From Apodemus sylvaticus (Eukaryota > Chordata > Mammalia > Rodentia > Muridae), in the NCBI RefSeq assembly GCF_947179515.1, contig NC_067491.1:9464027-9528026 (forward strand): a stretch of DNA of 64,000 nucleotides, given 5' to 3'. Within the stretch, counting starts at the first letter, position 1, and every line of letters begins with the position of its first letter. Both the position numbers and the translations under genes were made by a program. The notes beneath the pieces are model-generated. The model was given only the letters and a program-made list of their open reading frames with translations, was not told the DNA's origin and ran no database searches. Below are positions 35,046 to 46,849 of this stretch, in pieces.

Positions 35046-37177
35046 TGGAAAAGGAAAAGGAATGCTAAAAACAAACATGACAGTATTTGTTATAATCCCA
35101 GCACTGTCAGAGAGTCACGAAGAAGCAATTAGAAGGCATATTTTCCCCCTTGAATGCAATGCAGAACTTTTACATTATCACATGCAGATGAATAAGGAGG
35201 TGAGATTATTACAGATACAAGGAAGCAGGTTATTCTGCACAGTTGAACAAGGAGGCAGGTTTAGATAACATCAGTAGGAGTAGCTAGCTCCAATGGAAAA
35301 TTTCTGCATATACTATCAACATTCACACTTAGATTTCCAGAAGCCATTGCCATCCCTCTGAGCCCCAGGCAGATAAAACTGCGACTACCATAGAGCCGAG
35401 GCATTGTTCCTGACATGGCTGTGCTCGTGTGGAAAATCCACATTCAGCCACGACTTCACTCACTCCCAACACTGATCTCTGGGTAAAGATTAATTTGGAT
35501 TTTCAGATCACCTTGAAAGCATCTATAAGTTCCCTCCAGACAATATCTGAATCCAGGCAGCAGAATCCCATAGCCTGATATCCCAGACTGAAGAAAGAGG
35601 GGAAAGAGAGGAGGGACAGAGAGGTGGAAAGAGATAGGGAGAGAGAAGGAGAGAGGAAGGACAGCTGAACAGCAATAACCCCTTCTCTCTGCTTCCTGAA
35701 TCACCCAGGTATAAGCCTCAATTTCTACCTCCGAAGCTCAGAGCCAATGTTTTAATATCTTCCCGACCATAATGGACTGTGACCTCAAACCGTGAATGCA
35801 GATAACTCCTTTTATTCTTTTATTCTTCTATTCTGATACTCCGTGTAAGGTACTTCCAGGAAAACATGTGCCACTTGGGGATAAGAGCGACTGCTATCCA
35901 TCACTGTTTGAGAAACACCTCCTTTCAGGAAAGCCTGGAACATCAGCCTGAACAAAAAGATTGCCCCCTTAAGGGCACATTCTATGTACCACAACCATTG
36001 GCATGCCTCTCCATAACAAGGGTCCATTTGCTAGTATCAACGTGCTAAAGCTGAAAAGCCCTGTCCTACCACGACCAGAATGAAAAAAATGGCACAGGAA
36101 AAAATAAAATAAAGTCAAGCAAAAACACAGCATGTGACACTATTTGCATTATTCAGATCGAAATGCCAAGTACTTTGCGTACATTATTTGTATCCTCATT
36201 ATCACAATCACCCAATCATGTAACTATTTCTACCTGAATTTTGCACATGAAGAAAACATTGTGCGTATACAAATTACAAGATAAATGGATGTCAGATAGA
36301 TGATTGAGAGATGATAGGTATAAATTGAATCATTATACATGAGTCTGAAAAGCATATTAGAATACTTTAATTACCTGTTTTCTAGTATTCAAAAATACTA
36401 TGATAAATCAAATGTTGGAATATTTTATCCAATATCACAGACAACCAATAATTAATAAGTGTTTACCCAACACCAGATCCCTTTCCTTTCTGTCATACTA
36501 TAATTCAAAAGAGACTGTAGGCAGGCTTGCCCAACCTATTGACCTTGTACAGAACACTGTCTTCTACACAATTCACTCTTGAAACCCATAATGCAATGGA
36601 ATTACAAAAACAAACAGATAATGACAACAAAAACATATCTTATGATATTGTAAGTTCACAGTTTTGTATTGGGCCTCACTCTTAGCTATTTGGGATCCCA
36701 TGTGACCCTTGGGTCACAGGATGAGCATACCACTATAGTCCTAGCAGGAGCAGAAACATCCTGAAGAGTGCACTCATCCTGATGCTACCACACTATGGAA
36801 ACGATAGCCTTAAAGAACAAGAAATGTTCCTAGGGATCTGATGCTGGGAAAAGAGCAAGGCTAAAACAGAGTCACCAGCAAGAGGCAAGACTTGTGTCTC
36901 AGAAAGAGACTTCCAAGATCTCTGACCATTCATCAGAACACCTTCCAGGACACATCGGAGCCAAGGCAGCAATGAGTCACCAAGGGACAGGACACTTTAA
37001 CTAGGTCTATGTATTAGAGAGCATAACTTAACTTCTGCTTAAAATTAATTTGGAATACTGTGTCAGTATCCCCAAGAATGTATTTGGGGAATCACAAGAA
37101 TCAGGAGACCTCTTTATCTGTTTCTTTTCAAATTGTAAGCACCACCCTGAATATTTTTGCTTTTCTGATTTTAATCA
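35045..37177. other. Unassigned, low-repeat sequence
   Basis: No transposon is recognised over 2.1 kb apart from a GA-rich tract at 35582-35665. Several 60-80 codon frames occur on both strands with no domain. A hidden exon or old repeat is possible but unsupported. Confidence 0.4.
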
Positions 37178-37187
37178 TTGTTAGTCA
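37178..37187. repeat. Target-site duplication of the split B1, left copy
   Basis: TTGTTAGTCA matches 38343-38352 exactly, so the B1, its long tail and the L1 inside it share one pre-insertion site. Confidence 0.75.
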
Positions 37188-37202
37188 GGGTTTTTTTGTT
37201 TG

Positions 37203-37248
<46 letters not shown>

Positions 37249-37309
37249 TTTGTTGTTTTTGGTTTGGTTTGGTTTGGTTTGGTTTGGTTTGGTTTGGTTT
37301 GGTTTGGTT
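37188..37309. repeat. Expanded B1 tail: (GT)n and (GGTTT)n
   Basis: Read in B1 sense, the A-rich 3' tail has become an (AAACC)n pentamer array (about 37257-37308, ten or so units) followed by (AC)n (about 37207-37248). Long minus- and plus-strand frames here (NQTKP, VWFGL patterns) are repeat translations. Confidence 0.9.
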
Positions 37310-37412
37310 TTTCAAGACAGTTTCTCCGTATAGCCCTGGCTGTCCTGGAACTCACTCTTGTAGACCAGGATTCCACCGGCCTCTGCCTCCTGACTGCTAG
37401 GATTAAAGGTGT

Positions 37413-38315
37413 AGTTAGACTCCAGAAAACCGAACAACCCTATTAAAAAATGGGGTACAGAGTTAAACAAAGGATTCTCACCTGAAGATCTTCGGATGGC
37501 GGAGAAGCATCTTAAAAAATGCTCAACTTCATTAGTCATTAGGGAAATGCAAATCAAAACAACCCTGAGATTTCATCTTACACCAGTCAGAATGGCTAAG
37601 ATTAAAAATTCAGGAGACAGCAGGTGTTGGAGAGGGTGTGGAGAAAGAGAAACACTCCTCCACTGCTGGTGGGGTTGCAAATTGGTACAACCACTCTGGA
37701 AATCAGTCTGGTGATTCCTCCGAAAACTGGGCACCTCACTTCCAGAAGATTCTGCTATACCACTCCTGGGCATATACCCAGAGGATTCCCCACCATGTAA
37801 TAAGGATACATGCTCTACTATGTTCATAGCAGCCCTATTTATAATTGCCAGATGCTGGAAAGAACCCAGGTATCCCTCAACAGAAGAGTGGATGCAAAAA
37901 ATGTGGTATATCTACACAATGGAGTACTATTCAGCCATTAGAAACAATGAATTCATGAAATTCTTAGGCAAATGGATGGAGCTAGAGAACATCATACTAA
38001 GTATGGTAACCCAGACTCAAAAGGTGAATCATGGTATGCACTCACTAAAAAGTGGATATTAACCTAGAAAACTGGAATACCCAAAACATAATCCACACAT
38101 CAAATGAGGTACAAGAAGAAAGGAGGAGTGGCCCCTGGTTCTGGAAAGACTCAGTGAAGAAGTATTTGACAAAACCAGAATGGGGAAGTGGGAAGGGGTG
38201 GATGGGAGGACAGGGGAAGAGAAGGGGGTTTACGGGACTTTCAGGGAGTGGGGGGGCTATAAAAGGGGAAATCATTTGAAATGTAAATAAATTATATCGA
38301 ATAAAAAAAATAAAT
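37413..38315 (+). mobile_element. L1-C: 5'-truncated L1 inside the B1
   Basis: About 0.9 kb of the same L1 subfamily as L1-A/D/E, on the plus strand. It starts inside the ORF2 C-terminal part and runs through the stop, the short G-rich 3'UTR and an A-tail (38300-38315). It is flanked by AAAGGTGT (37405-37412 and 38316-38323); the cut GATT/AAAGGTGT fits the L1 endonuclease. 5' truncation is the usual result of incomplete reverse transcription. Confidence 0.93.
37415..38062 (+). pseudogene. L1-C ORF2 C-terminal fragment
   Basis: It encodes about the last 215 residues of ORF2, including the Cys motif (CWRGC...LLHCWWGC). A CGG-to-TGA type change at 37712-37714 stops the frame after LWKSVW; the rest stays in frame to the normal end near 38062. 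Confidence 0.85.
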
Positions 38316-38342
38316 AAAGGTGTGTGCCACTGCAATCTGGCG

Positions 38343-38352
38343 TTGTTAGTCA
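38343..38352. repeat. Target-site duplication of the split B1, right copy
   Basis: TTGTTAGTCA, the partner of 37178-37187. Confidence 0.75.
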
Positions 38353-38878
38353 TTTTAATTGATGCTTGGAGGAAAGGTAGCTGAGCCCGGTTTGTGCTGG
38401 CTCCTAGAACTTGGAATTTGATCCTACAAAGACCAATAATGATAGAAGAGCATTTGAGCCTTTAGAAAATCACACCACTTTCACGGTGGCTAAACCAGGA
38501 AGGGACCATGCTGCATCCATTCCTAGGTATTTACAGAGTGGTTTCAGTACATCCGCACAGTGAAATGTGAAGTAAGCAGAATCCTGTACACCACTATACA
38601 ATGAGAAATCTGAGTCTTTATAACACAAGTAAGTTGACCTCAAACCCAGGCCCCTTCTGCTTCTTTCCATTAATTTTGTTAGAAAAGTCTTTCTTGGGGC
38701 AGCAATTCATGTTTACCTTAAGAGACCTTCTAGCACTTTCTGAACCTTTAAACATGATGGCACACACCAGTTGTCTTCCTATTTTATGAATTGAATCGCA
38801 TTCCATAAGAAAGAGCTCAGCCCTGACACTGTAATATTCTGCTATACTTGTATAAAGGAGACTAGGATATCAGTCATC
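38353..38878. other. Unassigned sequence
   Basis: No gene or repeat recognised; only short frames. Confidence 0.4.
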
Positions 38879-38879
38879 T

Positions 38880-39378
38880 GAGCTTCACCCAGCCGCTGAT
38901 GAAAGCAGATACAGAGACTCACAGGCAAACGTCAGGCATAACTCAGGGAATGTTGTGGAAGAAAGAAAGGAAGGATTCAAAGAGTCAGAGAGGTCAAGGA
39001 CACCATAAAAAACACTACAGAATCAACTGACCTGAGCACACAGAGACTAAACCACCAACCAGAGAACATGTATAGAACAAACCTAGGCTCCCTACACATA
39101 TGTAACACATTTACAGCTTTGTCTTCATGTGGGACCTATGACAGCAGGAGCAGAGGCTATCTCTAACTCTGCTCCCTGCCCTGTCCCCTAAAGGGGCTGC
39201 CTTGTCTGGCTACCATAAGAGAAGATGATCTTAGTCTTACTACAACTTAATATGCTAAGGCAGTTGATATCCATGGGAGGTCTCTTCTCTGAGGAGAAAG
39301 GGAGTGTGGCATAGGAGAGGGGGGAAAACTTAAGTGGGATATAAAATTAATTAATGAATCAATTAATAAAAATAAAAG
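38880..39378 (+). mobile_element. L1 (Lx-like) 3'UTR fragment
   Basis: CAGCCGCTGATGAAAGCAGA, GAGAGGTCAAGGACACC, AGACTAAACCACCAACCAGA, CTTCATGTGGGACCTATGAC, ACTACAACTTAATATGCTAA and CATGGGAGGTCTCTTCTCTG follow an older murid L1 3' region, ending in an A-rich tail near 39366-39378. Clearly diverged, no coding sequence. Confidence 0.75.
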
Positions 39379-40638
39379 ATTTTTTTTCTTTATCATTCTG
39401 AGTTTTCAACTGTCTCAAAGCTCTGAGGCCACCCACCACTGAAAGGGCCAGCAATTAGGGTGCATATGTATTCCACTTTAGTGTAACATGACCACAGGTG
39501 AGATCTAATTAGCCTCACCTGTGGGCTCATTGACATTTCTTGGTTTGCTCCATCGATCATTGAACTGTAAGAGACACCAACATTACTATGTCAATATGTG
39601 AATTTATGTCAGACTCAAATGATCCCTACCCACCCCAGGTGTCCTGTCTGCATGAGCATGTTTTAGTTTTTCTCAAATATTAAGCCTTGTAAAAGGATTG
39701 ATTCAACTGCTGTACAAAATGTTCTTGGAAGGTGTTTAGGAACAGCAGTCTGTGAAGAGAGCACAACTGTGTATGTTTCTCCCCCCACTAACACACACCA
39801 AAAAAAGGTGAATTAATTGTGACATAATTATGCCATAATGAACTGTCTCCTCTAAGTACATTTTCTTCTCTGCCTGTGTCAGTTTTGAGCCTATTTTTCC
39901 TCCATTGGATTTGGTTTCTTGAATGGCACTTCCCAATTCCTACTACACCATAATAAATATATTCTGAGCTCTTTCGAATTAAGTAACTTTGCAGTTTCCT
40001 CTTAAATAATCTTTTCCTCTAACTAACCTCCATCAAACACACACATCATTCTCTTTCTCCTAGAATGTGATTTTTTTTTTGTGTGAGCACCCTTTTGAAG
40101 AGTTTTCTATTATCACCAATAACATCCATTAACTCACTTCACCAAGCATTCTGAATTAACCGTTTGTAGGGACACAATACTTCTTGAGTTGTGATGGAAG
40201 AGGTGGTTGGGTTGTCAAATATTTTATCTTACATCTGAGCAAGCTTAATAAAACAAAATTAATGACAAGAAGCTTTTGCCCTACTCTCTTTAAACTGTTT
40301 TACAATTTAGTCTCCTTTTGCAAAGACCAATATCCTCATTGTTCAGCATAAATAAGATACATGTCACCTATGGCTGAATTACCCAATCGCAAGCCCAATA
40401 TTTGAAACGTTATCCTACTCTTTGAAAACAAACATCTGAATTTGTATTCTACTTGTTCTTTGCATGCCTTTTTCTTGATAACTAAAAAGATGATTCATTT
40501 TATGAAAGAGAAATTTTAATATATAGAAACTGGCATGGGTGCAGATATATGTAGGTAGACAAGCCCTTTCACAATGAGAGGCTACAGATGGTAGTGGGAT
40601 AACCTCCTATAGTACTAGCTGATTTACTCCCTTGAGAT
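39379..40638. other. Unassigned, AT-rich sequence
   Basis: No repeat or gene recognised. An inverted CACAGGTGAG / CTCACCTGTG pair at 39493-39523 is a short palindrome without other context. Confidence 0.4.
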
Positions 40639-40639
40639 T

Positions 40640-40800
40640 TTTCAATGAAACCTGGAGCTAGATTGGTATCCAGAAAGCCCCAGCAACCCTCCCCTCTCCC
40701 ATGTACAGTGCACCGAGCTTTCTATATGAATGCTGTTTTTAACCAAAGTCCTCAAGCTTGAGCAGCAGAACTTTTACCCACTGGGCCACCTCCCAGCCCT
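40640..40800 (-). mobile_element. B4-type SINE, diverged
   Basis: On the plus strand the end reads TTACCCACTGGGCCACCTCC then CAGCCCT, the complement of a SINE head, preceded by AAGTCCTCAAGCTTGAGCAG. The B1-like part upstream is weak. Confidence 0.6.
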
Positions 40801-41366
40801 GATCTTGAGACAATTATAACTTCAGCCCTACCTTGAAATAACACACATCCACCCATGTTAATATACTGTTCCTTCTGCCTGCTTCTATATAGAGGGTTGC
40901 TTTTATTCATTAAACATATTAAGTAAAAATGGTTTATTAAAGATGACTTCATAATTTATAGAATACTAATACTGTATGTAAGCATTTTGGGTTTCTCTCA
41001 GACTTAAGTGGTATTCAATAGTCCAATGGATTTAATGTAAATGTTAGGTGTCTTGTTAGGTACCCCTGGGTGGGTCCTTCATGTTCAACTTAAGCTGATA
41101 CTCACACCTCATCCAACTTCCCTGTGCTTTTCTATGGAGTCTAGTCTATGGGATACACACTGAACCTCCTTCCAAACATGTAGATGCAAAAACATGTCAT
41201 TTTGGTGTCCCTGAATTCAAAAGAAATTTAAAAGCACAAATTATTAAAGCAAAGGAATTTATTTACAGTTTTGACCTAATGAGAAGGCTAAGTGGGGTAG
41301 TATAATTTTCTTGCCTCATTTCCATCTTGGAAATGCTTTCTTCTGGCTTCTATATCTGACTAGTAT
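40801..41366. other. Unassigned sequence
   Basis: No gene or repeat recognised. Confidence 0.4.
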
Positions 41367-41378
41367 GTCACACACACA

Positions 41379-41424
<46 letters not shown>

Positions 41425-41470
41425 CTGCAAAGACTAGTCATCAATCTAGGTCTTCTTTTGGTGAATCCTG

Positions 41471-41512
<42 letters not shown>
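41367..41512. repeat. (CA)n and (CT)n microsatellites
   Basis: (CA)n with one TA interruption at 41367-41422 and a long (CT)n run at 41472-41512, separated by about 50 bp of ordinary sequence. Confidence 0.92.
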
Positions 41513-41517
<5 letters not shown>

Positions 41518-41557
41518 TTCTAATGAACACATTGATTCATTCCTCTTCCAAGCCTGT

Positions 41558-41928
41558 GTTGGTTTGAATGAAAATGGCCCCCATACACTCATAGGGAGTA
41601 GCACTATCAGTGGGAGTGCCCTTGATACAGGAAGTGTGTCACTGGGCTTTTAAAGGGTTTTTTTGTTTTGTTTTGTTTTTTGAGATTTTTAAAGCTCAAG
41701 GCTGGCCTAGTATGTCTCTGTCTATTCCTGCTGCCTGCTGATGCAGATACAGAATTCTTTCCTATCTCTTCAAGCACCGTGTTTGCCTGCCTGCTGCCAT
41801 GCTTCCTGCCATGATGATAGTGGACTAGGCCTCTAAACTGCAAGACAGCCCCAATTAAATGTTTTCCTTTATACGAGTAGCTGTAGTCATGGTGTCTCCT
41901 CACAGCAATAGAAATGCTAACAAAGAGA
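41558..41928 (-). mobile_element. Rodent dispersed repeat, minus copy
   Basis: It is the reverse complement of the family at 28848: plus-strand words GTTGGTTTGAATGAAAATGG, GGAAGTGTGTCACTGGG, CTGCTGCCATGCTTCCTGCC, GCCCCAATTAAATG and TCCTCACAGCAATAGAAATG. An internal TTTTG run (41660-41682) is an added or expanded segment. Confidence 0.75.
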
Positions 41929-42063
41929 GAAGCTTAGATAGAGCTTTACAATGTACATTTTGTACAAAACAACCCTATACTTGCTGTACCTAAACTGCAT
42001 TTTCTTAATAACTTCATTTCTTGGGTTACCTTTATTATATCTGAATAACATTTTATGGTTTTG

Positions 42064-42101
42064 AGCCTAGCCTTTAACGGCTGATCCATCTCTCCAGCCC
42101 T
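42064..42101 (-). mobile_element. SINE head fragment
   Basis: GGCTGATCCATCTCTCCAGC is the complement of a B2/B3-type head. Only about 38 bp remains. Confidence 0.5.
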
Positions 42102-42663
42102 GAATACATTTTAATACACATACAAATATACTGTATTAATGTAAAAGTTGACACCAAAATTATTTTAGACCAAATTTGTTTTTTATAGTTTTAAGTCCCA
42201 AAGGGAAAAACTGACTCTGAGGTCATGTGCCAGTGCGTCTCGAGGTAATAAAGAATGTCAAATTGCTTTGTATAAACAATGAAGTGTAAATTCTTGGTTG
42301 GGAAATAGAAAAGAAAGAAGCAAGGTTGTTACTGAAATCCTACTTTTATGTTCCTGGGGCAGAGAGCAAGGTTTTGAGATTAGCATAGGAGAAAAGCAGG
42401 TTGGCAAAAAGAATGGAACCTCTCCCCCCAGCAAAGCCAACAAGTGGCAGAGCAGTAGACCCTGTACGCCTGCTCCAATCTACCTAGCACCAGCACCATT
42501 GTGTGTCTAACCCCTGTCCCACATTTCTGCCCCACTTCAAACATCAAAAGTTGGAAGTGTCCTCTCCTTTTCGATAAATTATCTGCTTCTACCATACCAC
42601 AAGTGTCTCTGGCACAGCCCCAATGGGATAAAGCATCTAAAGATACCCATCGTGCCCCTGGAG
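42102..42663. other. Unassigned flank of the L1 tandem
   Basis: No gene or repeat recognised. The 97-codon minus-strand frame at 42673-42380 has no domain. This is the 3'-side host flank of the L1-D/L1-E insertion site. Confidence 0.4.
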
Positions 42664-42679
42664 CCTGAGCCACACCTTT
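42664..42679. repeat. Shared target-site copy 1 (left of L1-D)
   Basis: CCTGAGCCACACCTTT recurs at 48483-48498 exactly and at 55113-55128 with one change (CATACC). In L1 sense it reads AAAGGTGTGGCTCAGG. Confidence 0.9.
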
Positions 42680-42968
42680 TTTTTTTCCCTAGGTTTATCT
42701 TTTTTTTCTTTTTTTTTTAATTTTTTTTATTCGATATAATTTATTTACATTTCAAATGATTTCCTCTTTTCTAGCCCCCCCACTCCCCGAAAGTCCCATA
42801 AGCCCCCTTCTCTTCCCCTGTCCTCCCTCCCACCCCTTCCCACTTCCCCGGTCTGGTTTTGCCGAATACTGTTTCACTGAGTCTTTCCAGAACCAGGGGC
42901 CACTCCTCCTTTCTTCTTGTATCTCATTTGATGTGTGGATTATGTTTTGGGTATTCCAGTTTTCTAGG

Positions 42969-45900
42969 TTAATAACCGCTTATTAGTGAGTGCATACCAT
43001 GATTCACCTTTTGAGTCTGGGTTACCTCACTTAGTATGATGTTCTCTAGCTCCATCCATTTGCCTAAGAATTTCATGAATTCATTGTTTCTAATGGCTGA
43101 ATAGTATTCCATTGTGTAGATATACCACATTTTTTGCATCCACTCTTCTGTTGAGGGATACCTGGGTTCTTTCCAGCATCTGGCAATTATAAATAGGGCT
43201 GCTATGAACATAGTAGAGCATGTACCCTTATTACATGGTGGGGAATCCTCTGGATATATGCCCAGTAGTGGTATAGCAGGATCTTCTGGAAGTGAGGTGC
43301 CCAGTTTTCGGAGAAACCGCCAGACTGATTTCCAGAGTGGTTGTACCAATTTGCAACCCCACCAGCAGTGGAGGAGTGTTCCTCTTTCTCCACACCCTCT
43401 CCAACACCTGCTGTCTCCTGAATTTTTAATCTTAGCCATTCTGACTGGTGTAAGATGAAATCTTAGGGTTGTTTTGATTTGCATTTCCCTAATGACTAAT
43501 GAAGTTGAGCATTTTTTAAGATGCTTCTCCGCCATCCGAAGTTCTTCAGGTGAGAATTCTTTGTTTAACTCTGTACCCCATTTTTTAATAGGGTTGTTCG
43601 GTTTTCTGGAGTCTAACTTCTTGAGTTCTTTATATATATTGGATATTAGCCCTCTATCTGATGTAGGATTGGTGAAGATCTTTTCCCAATTTGTTGGTTG
43701 CCGATTTGTCCTCTTGATGGTGTACTTTGCCTTACAGAAACTTTGTAATTTTATGAGGTCCCATTTGTCAATTCTTGATCTTAGAGCATATGCTATTGGT
43801 GTTCTGTTCAGAAACTTTCTCCCTGTACTGATGTCCTCAAGGGTCTTCCCCAGTTTCTTTTCTATTAGCTTCAGAGTGTCTGGCTTTATGTGGAGGTCCT
43901 TGATCCATTTGGATTTGAGCTTAGTACAAGGAGACAAGGATGGATCAATTCGTATTCTTCTGCATGCTGACCTCCAGTTGAACCAGCACCATTTGTTGAA
44001 AAGGCTATCTTTTTTTCCATTGGATGTTTTCAGCCTCTTTGTCAAGGATCAAGTGGCCATAGGTGTGTGGGTTCATTTCTGGATCTTCAATCCTGTTCCA
44101 TTGATCCTCCTGCCTGTCACTGTACCAATACCATGCAGTTTTTAACACTATTGCTCTGTAGTATTGCTTGAGGTCAGGGATACTGATTCCCCCAAATTTT
44201 CTTTTGTTGCTGAGAATAGTTTTAGCTATCCTGGGTTTTTTGTTGTTCCAGATGAATTTGATAATTGCTCTTTCTAACTCTGTGAAGAATTGAGTTGGGA
44301 TTTTGGTGGGTATTTCATTGAATCTCTATATTGCTTTTGGCAAAATGGCCATTTTAACTATATTTATTCTACCGATCCATGAGCATGGGAGGTTTTCCCA
44401 TTTTTTGAGGTCTTCTTCCATTTCCTTCTTCAGAGTCTTGAAGTTCTTGTCATACAGATCTTTCACATGTTTGGTAAGAGTCACCCCAAGATACTTTATA
44501 CTGTTTGTGGCTATTGTGAAGGGGGTCATTTCCCTAATTTCTTTCTCAGCCTGCTTATCCTTTGAGTATAGGAAGGCCACTGATTTGCTTGAGTTGATTT
44601 TATAACCTGCCACTTTGCTGAAGTTGTTTATCAGCTGTAGGAGCTCTCTAGTGGAGTTTTTTGGGTCACTTAGGTAGACTATCATGTCGTCTGCAAATAA
44701 TGATAGTTTGACTTCTTCCTTTCCAATTTGTGTCCCTTTGACCTCCTTATGTTGTCGAATTGCCCGAGCTAGTACCTCAAGTACAATATTGAAAAGATAA
44801 GGAGAAAGGGGGCAGCCTTGTCTAGTCCCTGATTTCAGTGGGATTGCTTCAAGTTTCTCTCCATTTAGTTTGATGCTGGCTACCGGTTTGCTGTATATTG
44901 CTTTTACTATGTTTAGGTATGGGCCTTGAATTCCTGTTCTCTCCAAGACTTTAAGCATGAAAGGATGCTGAATTTTGTCAAATGCTTTTTCAGCATCCAA
45001 TGAAATGACCATGTGGTTTTGTTCTTTAAGTTTGTTTATGTAGTGGATTGTATTGATGGATTTGCGTATATTGAACCAACCGTGCATTCCCGGGATAAAG
45101 CCTACTTGATCATGGTGGATGATCGTTTTGATGTGTTCTTGGATTCAGTTGGCAAGAATTTTATTGAGTATTTTTGCATCGATGTTCATAAGGGAAATTG
45201 GTCTGAAGTTCTCTTTCTTTGTTGGATCTTTGTGTGGCTTTGGTATCAGCGTAATTGTGGCTTCGTAGAAGGAATTGGGTAGTGTACCTTCTGTTTCTAT
45301 TTTGAGGAATAGTTTGAAAAGTATTGGTGTTAACTCTTCTTTGAAGGTCTGGTAGAATTCTGCACTGAAACCATCTGGTCCTGTGCTTTTTTTGGTTGGA
45401 AGACTTTCTATGACTCCTTCTATTTCTTTAGGATTTATTGGACTGTTTAGATGGTCTAGTTGGTCCTGATTTAATTTTGGTATTTGGTATGTGTCAAGGA
45501 AATTGTCCATTTCCTACAGATTCTCCAGTTGTGTTGAGTACAGGCTCTTGTAGTAGGATCTGATGATTTTTTTGGATTTCCTCAGTTTCCGTTGTTATAT
45601 CTCCCTTTTCATTTCTAAGTTTGTTAATTTGGATACTTTCTCTGTGCCCTTTGGTCAGTCTGGCTAAGGGTTTATCTATCTTGTTGATTTTCTCAAAGAA
45701 CCAGCTCCTGGTTTTGTTGATTTTTTGTATGGTTCTTTTTGTTTCTACTTGATTGATTTCGGCCCTGAGTTTGATGATTTCCTGCCTTCTACTCCTCCTG
45801 GGTGAAATAGCTTCTTTTTGTTCTAGGGCTTTTAGGTGTGTCATTAAGCTGGTAATGTATGCTCTCTCCATTTTCTTTTTGGAGGCACTCAGGGCTATGA

Positions 45901-46790
45901 GTTTTCCTCTTAGCACTGCTTTCATTGTGTCCCATAGATTTGGGTATGTTGTGTTTTCATTTTCATTGTGTTCTAAAAAGTCTTTAATTTCTTTATTTCT
46001 TCCTTGACCAAGGTATCATTGAGTAGAGTATTGTTCAATTTCCATGTGTATGTGGGTTTTCTGTTGTTTCTGTTGCTATTGAAGACCACTTTTACTCCAT
46101 AGTGATCAGATAGGAGGCATGGGATTAGTTCTATCTTCTTATATTTGTTGAGGTCTGTCTTGTGACCAATTATATGGTCGATTTTGGAGAAGGTACCATG
46201 AGGTGCTGAAAAAAGGTATATTCTTTTGTTTTAGGATAGAATGTTCTATATATATCTGTTAAGTCTAATTGGTCCAAAGCTTCAATTAGTTTCATTGTGT
46301 CCTTGTTTAGTTTCTGTTTTCCTGATCGGTCCATTGAGGAAAGTGCAGTGTTGAAGTCACCCACAATTATTGTGTTAGGTGCAATGTGTGCTTTGAGTTT
46401 TAATAAAGTTTCTTTTATGAAAGAGGGTGCCCTTGCATTTGGAGCATAGATGTTCAGGATTGAGAGTTCTTCTTGTTGTATTTTTCCTTTGACCAGCAAG
46501 AAGTGTCCCTCAGAGTCTCTTTTGATGACTTTGGGTTGAAAGTCAATTTTATCTGATATTAAAATGGCTACTCCAGCTTGTTTCCTGAGACCATTTGCTT
46601 GTAAAATTGTCTTCCAGCCTTTTACTCTAAGGTAGTGTTTGTCTTTGACCCTGAGGTGTGTTTCCTGTAAGCAGCAAAATGTAGGGTCCTGTTTACGTAT
46701 CCAGTCAATTAGTCTCTGTCTTCTTATTGGGGCATTAAGTCCATTGATGTTAAGAGATATTAAGGAATAGTGATTGTTACTACCTATCAT
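42969..46790 (-). pseudogene. L1-D ORF2, frameshifted
   Basis: It starts MIGSNNHYS at 46790 and has the normal stop at 42969-42971. Endonuclease residues N14, E43, the GDFNTAL block and SKID are present. A one-base loss in the A-run near 46210 (plus strand GAAAAAAGG, where L1-E has GAGAAAAAGG) shifts the frame after KEYTFF at about residue 198. Further breaks lie near 45573 (extra T in a T-run), between 45145 and 45087, and near 44011 (a T-run one base longer than in L1-E, shared with L1-A). FADDMIVY and the C-terminal Cys motif are kept. Confidence 0.92.
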
Positions 46791-46849
46791 TTTTGACGTT
46801 ATTTTTTAAATTTCATTGCTTAACTTCTTTTGGGTTTGATGAAAGGTTA

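Larger units (their letters stand above)
37310..38342 (-). mobile_element. B1 SINE split by L1-C
   Basis: The left part, 37310-37412, holds the complement of GAAACTGTCTTG, GAGTTCCAGGACAG and AGTCAGGAGGCAGAGG. The right part, 38316-38342, holds AAAGGTGTGTGCCACTGC to CTGGC, the complement of the B1 5' end. The word GGATTAAAGGTGTGTGCCAC, normally continuous in B1, is interrupted exactly where L1-C sits. The B1 is flanked by a 10 bp TSD. Confidence 0.9.
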
